Shown here piece after piece: positions 1 through 6,302 of a stretch of 6,303 bases of DNA (within the stretch, counting starts at the first letter, position 1; each line of letters opens with the position of its first letter). The stretch is from Oscillospiraceae bacterium (lineage in GTDB: Bacteria > Bacillota_A > Clostridia > Saccharofermentanales > Saccharofermentanaceae). A model generated the notes under the pieces. It had not been told where the DNA came from. It ran no database searches and saw nothing but the letters and a program-made list of their open reading frames with translations. The position numbers and the translations under genes were made by a program. The stretch covers positions 1-6,303 of the forward strand of contig CADCPU010000097.1 of the NCBI GenBank assembly GCA_902803365.1. Reading direction: 5' to 3'.

Positions 1-603
1 ATATAACGCCACTGCCTCGGGCGCAAATTCCTGGAACACCGCATATGTCCTCGCGTAATCAAAAACGGGCGGAGCGATCCTCGCATTGATCCAGTCGATG
101 ATGACAGGCTCACCGCCGTCATACGGCAGCATGATGTTCTTGAAGTGCATATCCAGATGGCATATGCATTCCGGCATCATCGAAGTCAGTCTCTCGACGA
201 TAGGAATAACCTTATCCTTCTCGTCTTCCGTCATTCCAATACTCACAGTGTTGATATAGCGCGGCATATCGATACCCGCAGAAGGAGCCGAATGCACCTT
301 GCGGAACATCGAAGCCAAGATATCAAAGCCTCCGACGAAGCCCTGGAGGACACGTTCCTCCAATTCAACACCGCTTACAAGATCCATCTTAAGAAGATGC
401 GGATCTTCGGTATCGTAATACCTTACGGCAGACAGGCCTGCTCTATTTACTGCCTGCTGCTGGCTTTTCTCAAACTCGATCCATTCCACGAGATAATCGG
501 GTCTGTAGGCTTTATATGCAAAACCGTGATAAAGATAAACGTCAGCCTGGGCACCGTGTCCGATGATTTTCTCGCTGCCGTCAAAAATTGCACTCGTATA
601 CAT
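1..603 (-). CDS. APH-family phosphotransferase (small-molecule kinase), 3' end beyond the window
   Basis: The frame is open for 201 codons from an ATG at 603 down to the window edge with no stop, so the C-terminus is missing. It shows the eukaryotic-kinase-like fold of aminoglycoside/choline-type phosphotransferases: a glycine-rich nucleotide loop (IIGHGAQADVY, residues 13-23), a candidate ATP lysine at K31, the catalytic loop HLDMHFKNIM (149-158) with D151 as the expected base and N156 as metal ligand, and a DFG-equivalent aspartate in VIIDW (D170). Family members transfer the ATP gamma-phosphate to a small alcohol substrate in the cytosol. The substrate cannot be read from sequence, and antibiotic resistance should not be assumed. 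The start is supported by a GGGGGG run (608-613) 4 nt upstream. It follows the phosphorylase gene by 11 nt, so the two are probably co-transcribed and may act on related compounds. At 201 residues most of the domain is present. Confidence 0.87.
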   Translation of the reverse strand, partial: MYTSAIFDGSEKIIGHGAQADVYLYHGFAYKAYRPDYLVEWIEFEKSQQQAVNRAGLSAVRYYDTEDPHLLKMDLVSGVELEERVLQGFVGGFDILASMFRKVHSAPSAGIDMPRYINTVSIGMTEDEKDKVIPIVERLTSMMPECICHLDMHFKNIMLPYDGGEPVIIDWINARIAPPVFDYARTYAVFQEFAPEAVALY

Positions 604-614
604 AATGCCCCCCG

Positions 615-1412
615 TCATATCTTTGCGATCTGCATGATCAGTTCAGGGATGACTTGCTTGCGTCCGATGTCGTAGCGCCTTACTTGCTCATCGCTCCTGA
701 CAATGAGCGGATCGCCCGTTGCCAAATTGTCTGATACTGCAAGAAGAGCTATGGCAGGCTTTTCGAGAAGATCAGCCATCAGATAGAAAGTGCTGGTCTC
801 CATCTCGATCAGACTTACACCGAATGTCTTGATAAAGTCCATGTGCGCGTATTCGCCGAAGATGGAATCCGTACAGAATACGGGGGCCGTCTTCACTTCG
901 TGACCAAGGTCCGAAGCCATGCCGATGATACTCTCTACAAACGCGGTGTCGTTCGGGTACACCATACCGAACGGCGTGTATTTCGTTATGTCTTCTGAGA
1001 GATAACCGTTAGCGAGGTTACCTGCAACACTCCATGAGGGAGTGCAGACGGTTCCCACCGGAAGTTCCGGAACAAGAGCTCCTACCGCACCGATAAAGAT
1101 AAGCTTATCAAAATCAAGAATGGAACAAATGGACAGTTCATCTATAACGGCATGAGCACCTGCACCGATCTGCACCCACGCGATCAGGAAGCCGTCGCCT
1201 TTGACTTCGTATCCCGATATATATGAATGCTCTGCTGTACAGATTATCTCAACGTCAAACCCGACCATTATCTTAGTCGGCCTCCAACCCGGAGCTACCA
1301 CCAGCGCGTCATAATGCTTATCCACGCTGAGACCGAAATCCTTGCGTACTGCGCCTGCAAGATCGGTCGAGGACTTCTCCGCATTAAGGAGATCTGTCAT
1401 TCGCTGTTTCAT
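615..1412 (-). CDS. Nucleoside phosphorylase-family protein (purine/uridine phosphorylase superfamily)
   Basis: This encodes 265 residues from the ATG at 1412, a usual length for the superfamily that cleaves nucleosides with phosphate (or water, in nucleosidase members) to a base and a ribose derivative. Visible family features are a glycine-rich segment IGAGAHA (about 82-88), the core strand-turn LIFIGAVGAL (about 104-113) followed by a proline-glycine turn, the ribose-binding signature IEMET (about 202-206), and the late strand ending AVSDN (about 225-229), whose aspartate often contacts the base. Base specificity and phosphorylase versus hydrolase activity cannot be decided by eye. A TTG start at 1433 in the same frame is possible, but it would sit only a few bases after the predicted transcription start. 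The ATG at 1412 has an AGGGAAAAGG stretch just upstream, so I prefer it. It is the first gene of a two-gene operon with the downstream kinase and is transcribed divergently from the diguanylate cyclase gene. Confidence 0.86.
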   Translation of the reverse strand: MKQRMTDLLNAEKSSTDLAGAVRKDFGLSVDKHYDALVVAPGWRPTKIMVGFDVEIICTAEHSYISGYEVKGDGFLIAWVQIGAGAHAVIDELSICSILDFDKLIFIGAVGALVPELPVGTVCTPSWSVAGNLANGYLSEDITKYTPFGMVYPNDTAFVESIIGMASDLGHEVKTAPVFCTDSIFGEYAHMDFIKTFGVSLIEMETSTFYLMADLLEKPAIALLAVSDNLATGDPLIVRSDEQVRRYDIGRKQVIPELIMQIAKI

Positions 1413-1447
1413 GATCCTTTTCCCTATCCTCAATCAAGACTTTCTTA

Positions 1448-1475
1448 ATTATGACAGAATAAGATCAGAATTCAA
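1448..1475 (-). promoter_or_regulatory. Predicted housekeeping-sigma promoter for the phosphorylase-kinase operon
   Basis: Read on the minus strand, a TTGAAT box (1470-1475, 4 of 6 to TTGACA) is followed after 16 bp by CATAAT (1448-1453, 5 of 6 to TATAAT), preceded by TG in the extended -10 position (TGTCATAAT). The expected transcription start is near 1441, giving a leader of about 28 nt before the ATG at 1412. This spacing argues against the TTG start at 1433. It is a prediction from consensus matching only. Confidence 0.5.
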
Positions 1476-1484
1476 TCCTTGAAT
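1470..1484. repeat. Perfect 6-3-6 inverted repeat ATTCAA-TCC-TTGAAT, candidate operator
   Basis: The two 6-bp arms are exact reverse complements around a 3-bp centre. The left arm coincides with the -35 box of the predicted minus-strand promoter, where a bound repressor would block polymerase. Related ATTCA words recur at 1519-1523 and 1530-1534, 11 bp apart. The repeat is short and lies in AT-rich DNA, so chance is a real alternative. No regulator gene of a kind that would bind it is present in the window. Confidence 0.35.
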
Positions 1485-1554
1485 AATACTCGGCTATACA
1501 CATCTTCACCTTTCGTACATTCACAATATATTCAAAGAAATTAAAAAATCCGCG

Positions 1555-1563
1555 TGATAAAAT
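1555..1563 (+). promoter_or_regulatory. Predicted extended -10 element for the diguanylate cyclase gene
   Basis: TGATAAAAT supplies an extended -10 (TG, one base, then TAAAAT, 5 of 6 to consensus). No good -35 lies 16-18 bp upstream; the nearest loose match, TTCAAA at 1531-1536, is 21 bp away. Transcription would begin near 1570, about 25 nt before the ATG. It is the only reasonable promoter in the 180-bp divergent gap for this strand, and it is weaker than the one for the opposite operon. Confidence 0.38.
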
Positions 1564-1594
1564 ATTATTAACATTTAGATGAAGAGGAGCCGGT

Positions 1595-3439
1595 ATGTCT
1601 ATCAAGAGAATCGCAGCAGTCGTATCGGGAATGGACGAGGAATACCCGTACCATATCATCCGAGGGATAAATGACGTTGTAAAGAATAATGACGTCAATA
1701 TCTCTTATTTTGCTGCGTACGGCAATATCATCAGATCAGACAAACTCGATGTCGGCGAGCTTTCCATCTATAACCTTCCTGATTTTGCCGAATTTGACGG
1801 TGCGATCCTCATTACCAATACATTTGCCAATGCCGAGCTCAGAGACTCCGTTATAAACAGGGTCAAGGCCGCCAATATCCCGACTGTCATTTTCGAGTGC
1901 AAGGATCACGAAGAATTCTATGACATAAGCATAGATAACTACAGCGTAATGAAAAAGCTCGTTGAACACCTCATTAAGGAGCACTGCGCAAAGACGCTGA
2001 ACTTCGTATCGGGTCCTTTAAGCAATCCGGAAGCTTATGACCGTTTCATGGCTTTCAAGGATGCCCTGACGGAAAACGGCATCGAACCGGACGAGCGCAG
2101 GATCTATTATGCCGGCTTTAAGAGTTATGACGGCATCAAGGCCATCGATGCATTCATTGAATCGGGCCTGGAAATGCCGGACGCTTTTGTCTGCGCTAAC
2201 GATTCGATGGCATTGACGCTTATGACCAAGCTTCAGAGGATGGGCTACAAAGTACCTGATGACGTTATGGTCACCGGATTCGACTATACATTCAATGCCA
2301 GGAATTCATCCCCTGCACTCACCACGGTCAGACGACCGCTCTATAACTCGGGTGTCGAAGCCTGCTCACTCCTTCTCGATCTTATGAACGGTATCGAGCA
2401 TCCGCGTCATACACTGACAGAGGCTTTCCCGGTATTCTCCGAGAGTTGCGGCTGCACTCCTAAAGATTCCGAAGACGTTATCGACTTCAAGCGCTATACT
2501 TATCAGCGTCTCGAACTGACATATACGAGCGTTCATATGCTCAACAGGCTGATCGCAGGCTTGTCGACTGCTTCCACGATCGAAGACTGTGTCGAAGATA
2601 TCAAGCAGATGCTCAATACACTGGACTGCGAAGGCTTCACACTCTGTCTCGTAAGTAACTGGGAAAAGGCTTACCACACGCTGGCGCTCGAAGAAGAGAC
2701 ATTCTACTCTGAGTTCATGACCGCTCCTTTGATCTGGGACAAGGGCGAGAGCAGGAGTGTTCCAAACTTCCCGACATGTAATCTTACACCTGAGAAACAG
2801 GAAACAGCGGGAAATGTCAACTACTTCCTCCCTCTCCACTTTGATGACAGGTGTTTGGGATACCTTATAATGACAAATAATGATTTTCCTATATACAGCC
2901 TGCTCTGCCACACCATGACCATGAGCATCAGTAATGCCGTCGAGCATGTATCCAAGCTCAATGTCCTCGATCCTCTGTGCAAGATCTATAACCGCAACGG
3001 CTTCATCATGAATGCCGATAAGATATACAAGGAATGCATTTCCGAGGGTTCCAACATACTCGTTAGTTTCATCGATCTTGACGGACTTAAACTGATAAAT
3101 GATAACTATGGTCACCAGGAGGGAGACTTCGCTCTGACGACTACGGCGCAGGCCATTAGCGACTGTTGCTCCGAAGATATGCTCTGTGCGAGATTCGGCG
3201 GTGACGAATTCCTGGCATTCGGCAAAGAAGAACCGGGCTCTGAGACTACATTCGAAGATCGTCTCAACAAGATGTTCGCAGAGATCAACTGCAGAGAGAA
3301 AAAGCCGTATAAGATCGCAGCAAGTATCGGTACGATAATCGCACCTGCCTCCGAAGATGTCGCGATATTAGACATTATCCAGCAGGCTGACGACAAGATG
3401 TACGATATAAAGAAAGCAAGAAAGGCTGCCAGAGCTTAA
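1595..3439 (+). CDS. Diguanylate cyclase with LacI-type ligand-sensing domain (sensor - GAF-like - GGDEF)
   Basis: This 614-residue protein probably makes cyclic di-GMP from two GTP in response to a small cytosolic ligand. Residues 1-285 resemble the sugar-binding half of LacI/periplasmic-binding-like regulators, including the typical AFVCANDSMAL...MGYKVPDDVMVTGFD stretch (197-230). There is no N-terminal helix-turn-helix, signal peptide or membrane segment. An ESCGC motif (283-287) closes this domain. Residues about 300-455 form a helical linker and a GAF-like region whose partner ligand is unknown. The C-terminal GGDEF domain (about 457-612) starts with DPLCKIYNRNGF, has FIDLDGLKLIND (492-503; D494 expected metal ligand, N502 substrate contact) and an intact RFGGDEF (GGDEF at 535-539), so it should be active. 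The inhibitory RxxD I-site expected at 526-529 reads SEDM and is absent. The start is set by AAGAGGAG (1582-1589) 5 nt before the ATG. It stands alone on its strand and ends 1 bp from the convergent methyltransferase gene. Confidence 0.92.
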   Translation: MSIKRIAAVVSGMDEEYPYHIIRGINDVVKNNDVNISYFAAYGNIIRSDKLDVGELSIYNLPDFAEFDGAILITNTFANAELRDSVINRVKAANIPTVIFECKDHEEFYDISIDNYSVMKKLVEHLIKEHCAKTLNFVSGPLSNPEAYDRFMAFKDALTENGIEPDERRIYYAGFKSYDGIKAIDAFIESGLEMPDAFVCANDSMALTLMTKLQRMGYKVPDDVMVTGFDYTFNARNSSPALTTVRRPLYNSGVEACSLLLDLMNGIEHPRHTLTEAFPVFSESCGCTPKDSEDVIDFKRYTYQRLELTYTSVHMLNRLIAGLSTASTIEDCVEDIKQMLNTLDCEGFTLCLVSNWEKAYHTLALEEETFYSEFMTAPLIWDKGESRSVPNFPTCNLTPEKQETAGNVNYFLPLHFDDRCLGYLIMTNNDFPIYSLLCHTMTMSISNAVEHVSKLNVLDPLCKIYNRNGFIMNADKIYKECISEGSNILVSFIDLDGLKLINDNYGHQEGDFALTTTAQAISDCCSEDMLCARFGGDEFLAFGKEEPGSETTFEDRLNKMFAEINCREKKPYKIAASIGTIIAPASEDVAILDIIQQADDKMYDIKKARKAARA

Positions 3440-3440
3440 A

Positions 3441-4196
3441 TCACTTGACGCTTCCGATATAGGCAACTGACTTGTTACCCATAGTAACTGTTCCGTTTTG
3501 AGAATATCTATCGAAAACAGCGATTATGCGCGCCATATACACTTCGTAATCCTTATCGCCTTCCCTGATCGAATAAGATCCGGACAGGCATCTTGATATG
3601 AACTTATCCTTATCGAAAAAGAGCGGATTATCATAGGCGACCCTGTCGTATCTGTTACGGAAAAACTCACTGATCCTCGGATCATCCTTTACCATGCCCC
3701 CGCTGAAGCCGCTGAAGTTCGGACAATGATCGGTAAAGATCTGCCAAAGTTCACGGTTTAACGGATCATCCATATCGCGGACATTCCATATAAGTGCGAC
3801 CTTGCCGTTTTCGCTGAGGACCCTTATGCATTCTTCCCTGAACTTAAGTACATCAAACCAGTGAAAAGCCTGAGCTGTCGTAACAAAGTCAACTGATCCG
3901 GACTCGAGAGTCGTATTCTCCGCATCTCCCGCAACAGACCTGAAATTCGGATAACGCGCAAGTTCAATCTCCGCCACGCGTCTCATATCGGAATTAGGCT
4001 CTACGCAATTGACGATATTCCCCTTCTTAAGAAGGCTTGCGGCAAACTTACCCGTTCCGGAACCTATATCTGCTATGACCGATCCGCAGGTCAATCCGTA
4101 ATCATTATAGAAGCTGTCTATGAGAGACTGCGCATAATCAGGTCTTCCTGCCGTATAATCATCTGCATATCCGTCAAACTTGTGCGTTGAGTCCAT
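3441..4196 (-). CDS. Class I SAM-dependent methyltransferase (Methyltransf_11-like)
   Basis: This 251-residue cytosolic enzyme is expected to transfer a methyl group from S-adenosylmethionine. SAM-binding motif I is IADIGSGTGKFA (41-52), the acidic end of strand 2 is in VEPNSDM (65-71, E66 expected to bind ribose hydroxyls), the adenine-contact region is AGDAENTTL (89-97), and strand 4 leads into AQAFHWFD (108-115). The HWF word is common in the branch that includes trans-aconitate-type and many uncharacterised small-molecule methyltransferases, but the substrate here is unknown. An AAAGGAG site (4205-4211) lies 8 nt before the ATG. It lies 36 nt downstream of the metallopeptidase toxin gene on the same strand with no visible terminator between them, so read-through transcription is plausible. 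It does not look like an immunity protein. Its stop is 1 bp from the stop of the convergent cyclase gene. Confidence 0.9.
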   Translation of the reverse strand: MDSTHKFDGYADDYTAGRPDYAQSLIDSFYNDYGLTCGSVIADIGSGTGKFAASLLKKGNIVNCVEPNSDMRRVAEIELARYPNFRSVAGDAENTTLESGSVDFVTTAQAFHWFDVLKFREECIRVLSENGKVALIWNVRDMDDPLNRELWQIFTDHCPNFSGFSGGMVKDDPRISEFFRNRYDRVAYDNPLFFDKDKFISRCLSGSYSIREGDKDYEVYMARIIAVFDRYSQNGTVTMGNKSVAYIGSVK

Positions 4197-4232
4197 ACAT
4201 TCTGCTCCTTTATCCTTATGTTGAGACCAAGA

Positions 4233-5918
4233 TCAATAATGAAATCCTTTATCACATTCAGGAAGCTCTTTATAAATCTTATCTATGGCTTTATCGAACT
4301 TGTCACAGGAAAATGAAAAGACGTCACGAGACTCCTCAATACCGTATCCTATGACCTTGTTATTAAAATACTCCGCAAAGAATTCGTATTCTACGGTATC
4401 TCTGTTCTTACCGAAATTATACCAGTAATGCTCACTTTCCATATAACTGATAAGGTCTTTATCACTCTTAAATTCCCGATCGCCGTATTCATAGTTCACA
4501 TGATGTGCAAACTCCCATCCGCCTATCTTATTATTCGTAAGACCTCCGATGATATCAGATAAGAGTTCAAAACGAGGCTCCTCCTTCAGCAGTGAATTAT
4601 TATCACCAAACGACTCAACCATGCTGGTATGGTCATCCAACAAACGAAGATCCACTCCTCCATAAGTCACTCGAAGTAACGCAAACAATCCCACTTGATC
4701 ACTGTTCCAAGATTTGGGAAGATAGTCCATATAAGAAGTCACGTTAGTAACAACATTAGGCCTCTTTGCGCTCAACATATAATCAAATACTTCATTCATA
4801 TCATCTTGAGATATGGATATCTGGTTTTTTTCGGCAATCTTTGCCATATGTTCACGGAGATCCAAAGCAAGAGTAATCATAAAACCGTTGGAAATGTGAC
4901 TGAACGGCGTGGACAAGTCATCGATCGCATGACCGAATTCATGAAAAAACGAATCAAACGGGTGCACGGTATTGTAATTAATATCCCTCCCGTCATCAAA
5001 ATCACCTGCCAAGTCCAGATTCAAACTGTTAAAAGCAGAGTTAAAACTGTCATCTGTACCGTTTCTATACTCAGAAACATACACGTCTTTCATATAGTGG
5101 ATCATTATATCCCTGTACTTTTCAGGGGCAGTATATATGGTATATTTAATCCTGTTGACATTTGTCTTTACCAGCTCATTATCGGGCGACCCTGATATTG
5201 CAGTATCAAAAAAAACGTCCGTACAATATTGAGCATACGGATTAAGTATCTCGAAAACATCGATCAGATTCTGAATGGTCTCACCTTTTAGATTTCTTAT
5301 ATTATTCCAAACACCATACCTGTGGGCAACATAGTAATCATATAGCTTCATCAGTCTGTCAAAATCTTCACGTGAGAGTTCTCCACCGCTGTTCTCATCT
5401 GCTTTTACGATCGCAACATACGATAATGCAGCTGTCTCGTTAAGGTAATCATTCTTGACACCCGTATCGATCAACTGTGCCCAAGCCTTTTTGGCAAGCT
5501 GCTTACAGGCATCTTTATCAAGCCCCGCTGAAGCAATATCCTTTGAAGTGATCTCCACTCCGGCATAATCTCCCACGCCTCTGAGCATGCTGCTGATCTC
5601 CGTCATGGATGCCGTTGCCTTTTTGATAAGTTCACAGATAGTATCTGTCGTCTGTACTATACCCGCTGCCGTTGAATCGACTTCGGAATAAAAGACAGAG
5701 AGTTTATTCTGAAGTATCGCGAGTTTGTCAAAGAGTTGGTTCATCTGAGTATATGCATTCTGCGCGACCTGAACACTATACTCTTTCAGACCTTCTCTCT
5801 TATCGCTGACGCTTGTATCTCTGATAGCAGAAGCATAATTAGGCGAATCTATCGCACTTCTGCAAGCTGAAATTGTCTTATGTGCTTCCTGTAAATATTC
5901 TTCTCCGTAGTATCTCAT
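4233..5918 (-). CDS. Putative type VII-secreted toxin with C-terminal lethal-factor-like zinc metallopeptidase domain
   Basis: The 561-residue protein has a helical N-terminal part (about 1-115) rich in Q, N, S and T with no signal peptide, as in LXG/WXG-type type VII substrates; a clear LXG match is not visible. Residues about 120-300 are of unknown role. The C-terminal part carries FFHEFGHAIDD (324-334): H326 and H330 are expected zinc ligands and E327 the catalytic base. EYEFFAEYF (510-518) closely resembles the lethal factor segment with the third zinc ligand, making E512 the likely equivalent, with tyrosines at 498 and 500 nearby. Between them, about 180 residues include SDIIGGLTNNKIGG (454-467) and HH (472-473), a pattern I associate with other bacterial and phage toxin peptidases. 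The target is unknown. An AGGGG site (5926-5930) overlaps the end of the preceding gene, which stops 3 nt before this ATG, so translation is probably coupled. Base composition is more AT-rich than in the left half of the window. Confidence 0.82.
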   Translation of the reverse strand: MRYYGEEYLQEAHKTISACRSAIDSPNYASAIRDTSVSDKREGLKEYSVQVAQNAYTQMNQLFDKLAILQNKLSVFYSEVDSTAAGIVQTTDTICELIKKATASMTEISSMLRGVGDYAGVEITSKDIASAGLDKDACKQLAKKAWAQLIDTGVKNDYLNETAALSYVAIVKADENSGGELSREDFDRLMKLYDYYVAHRYGVWNNIRNLKGETIQNLIDVFEILNPYAQYCTDVFFDTAISGSPDNELVKTNVNRIKYTIYTAPEKYRDIMIHYMKDVYVSEYRNGTDDSFNSAFNSLNLDLAGDFDDGRDINYNTVHPFDSFFHEFGHAIDDLSTPFSHISNGFMITLALDLREHMAKIAEKNQISISQDDMNEVFDYMLSAKRPNVVTNVTSYMDYLPKSWNSDQVGLFALLRVTYGGVDLRLLDDHTSMVESFGDNNSLLKEEPRFELLSDIIGGLTNNKIGGWEFAHHVNYEYGDREFKSDKDLISYMESEHYWYNFGKNRDTVEYEFFAEYFNNKVIGYGIEESRDVFSFSCDKFDKAIDKIYKELPECDKGFHY

Positions 5919-5921
5919 TCA

Positions 5922-6197
5922 TTATCCCCTGTATTTGGATTTATTCTCATTGTCATTCTCGCACTTCGCATAATTGGAAGCAGCAGTATGAAGATATGTG
6001 CCTGTAGCACCATAAAGATCGTTTATCGCTCTGCAATATGCATCAAATTCCTTAAGACAATTGTTTATCCCGTCAATTGCAGCGCCTTGTGAATTAGTGA
6101 TCTTTTTCGTATCACTGTATATCTTCTTCTCCGAAGCGACCATATCATATACCTTGATATGCTGGCTCAAAACATCTAATTTAACACTAGTTGCCAT
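5922..6197 (-). CDS. Small helical type VII secretion-associated protein (LXG-partner-like)
   Basis: This 91-residue protein has no signal peptide or membrane segment. It is predicted to be mostly helical, with a charged first half (HIKVYDMVASEKKIYSDTKK, about 13-32), a central N/G-rich turn, and a tail ending in a long polar stretch (about 72-91). The pattern of an N-x-C-L-x-E-F helix followed by TYLHTAASNYAKCENDN resembles the small helical proteins encoded directly before LXG toxins (DUF5344/TIGR04197-like), thought to accompany the toxin to the type VII machinery. No WXG motif is present, so it is not a classical EsxA-like protein. GGAGG (6207-6211) lies 9 nt upstream, inside the last codons of the preceding frame, and the downstream toxin gene begins 3 nt after its stop. 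The assignment rests on size, composition and position more than on a diagnostic motif. Confidence 0.72.
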   Translation of the reverse strand: MATSVKLDVLSQHIKVYDMVASEKKIYSDTKKITNSQGAAIDGINNCLKEFDAYCRAINDLYGATGTYLHTAASNYAKCENDNENKSKYRG

Positions 6198-6200
6198 ATA

Positions 6201-6302
6201 TCAATTCCTCCACAGATCATTTGCCAGATTGTTTTCTTTGGTTATGATCTCATGATCGATGAGTTCCATGATACTGTCCAGCATAGAATCAACTTCAGAC
6301 AT
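6201..6302 (-). CDS. C-terminal end (or whole) of a short acidic protein heading the toxin operon, at the window edge
   Basis: An open frame of 33 codons runs from an ATG at the extreme right edge to a TGA at 6201-6203. The peptide begins MSEVDSMLDSIMELIDHEI and ends NDLWRN; it is acidic and likely helical. Whether the edge ATG is the true start or an internal methionine of a longer gene cannot be seen. Its support is positional: it ends 3 nt before the next gene, and its last codons contain that gene's GGAGG ribosome binding site, the same tight arrangement as at the following junction. In type VII toxin operons a second small helical protein often occupies this place. No family is recognised. 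Confidence 0.55.
   Translation of the reverse strand: MSEVDSMLDSIMELIDHEIITKENNLANDLWRN

Noticed and set aside
1..603. Aminoglycoside resistance gene
   Set aside because: The fold-level motifs are shared by many kinases of choline, homoserine, methylthioribose and unknown substrates. Nothing visible points to an antibiotic, and no resistance-gene context is present.
145..675. Plus-strand open frame of 176 codons
   Set aside because: It lies opposite the kinase gene, which has clear catalytic motifs on the minus strand, and its translation is rich in H, R and S with no domain pattern. It is an antisense shadow.
1413..1433. TTG start for the phosphorylase gene, adding 7 residues
   Set aside because: It lies only about 8 nt after the predicted transcription start and lacks a convincing ribosome binding site. 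The ATG at 1412 fits better.
2366..3115. Minus-strand open frame of 249 codons
   Set aside because: It is fully antisense to the GAF-like and GGDEF parts of the cyclase. No family pattern or ribosome binding site supports it.
4197..4232. Possible terminator or separate promoter between the toxin and methyltransferase genes
   Set aside because: The 36-bp gap has no hairpin with a T-run and no convincing -35/-10 pair. It holds only the methyltransferase ribosome binding site.
4695..5195. Plus-strand open frame of 166 codons
   Set aside because: It is antisense to the metallopeptidase domain, with a basic, valine/isoleucine-rich translation of the kind produced by the complement of a real gene.
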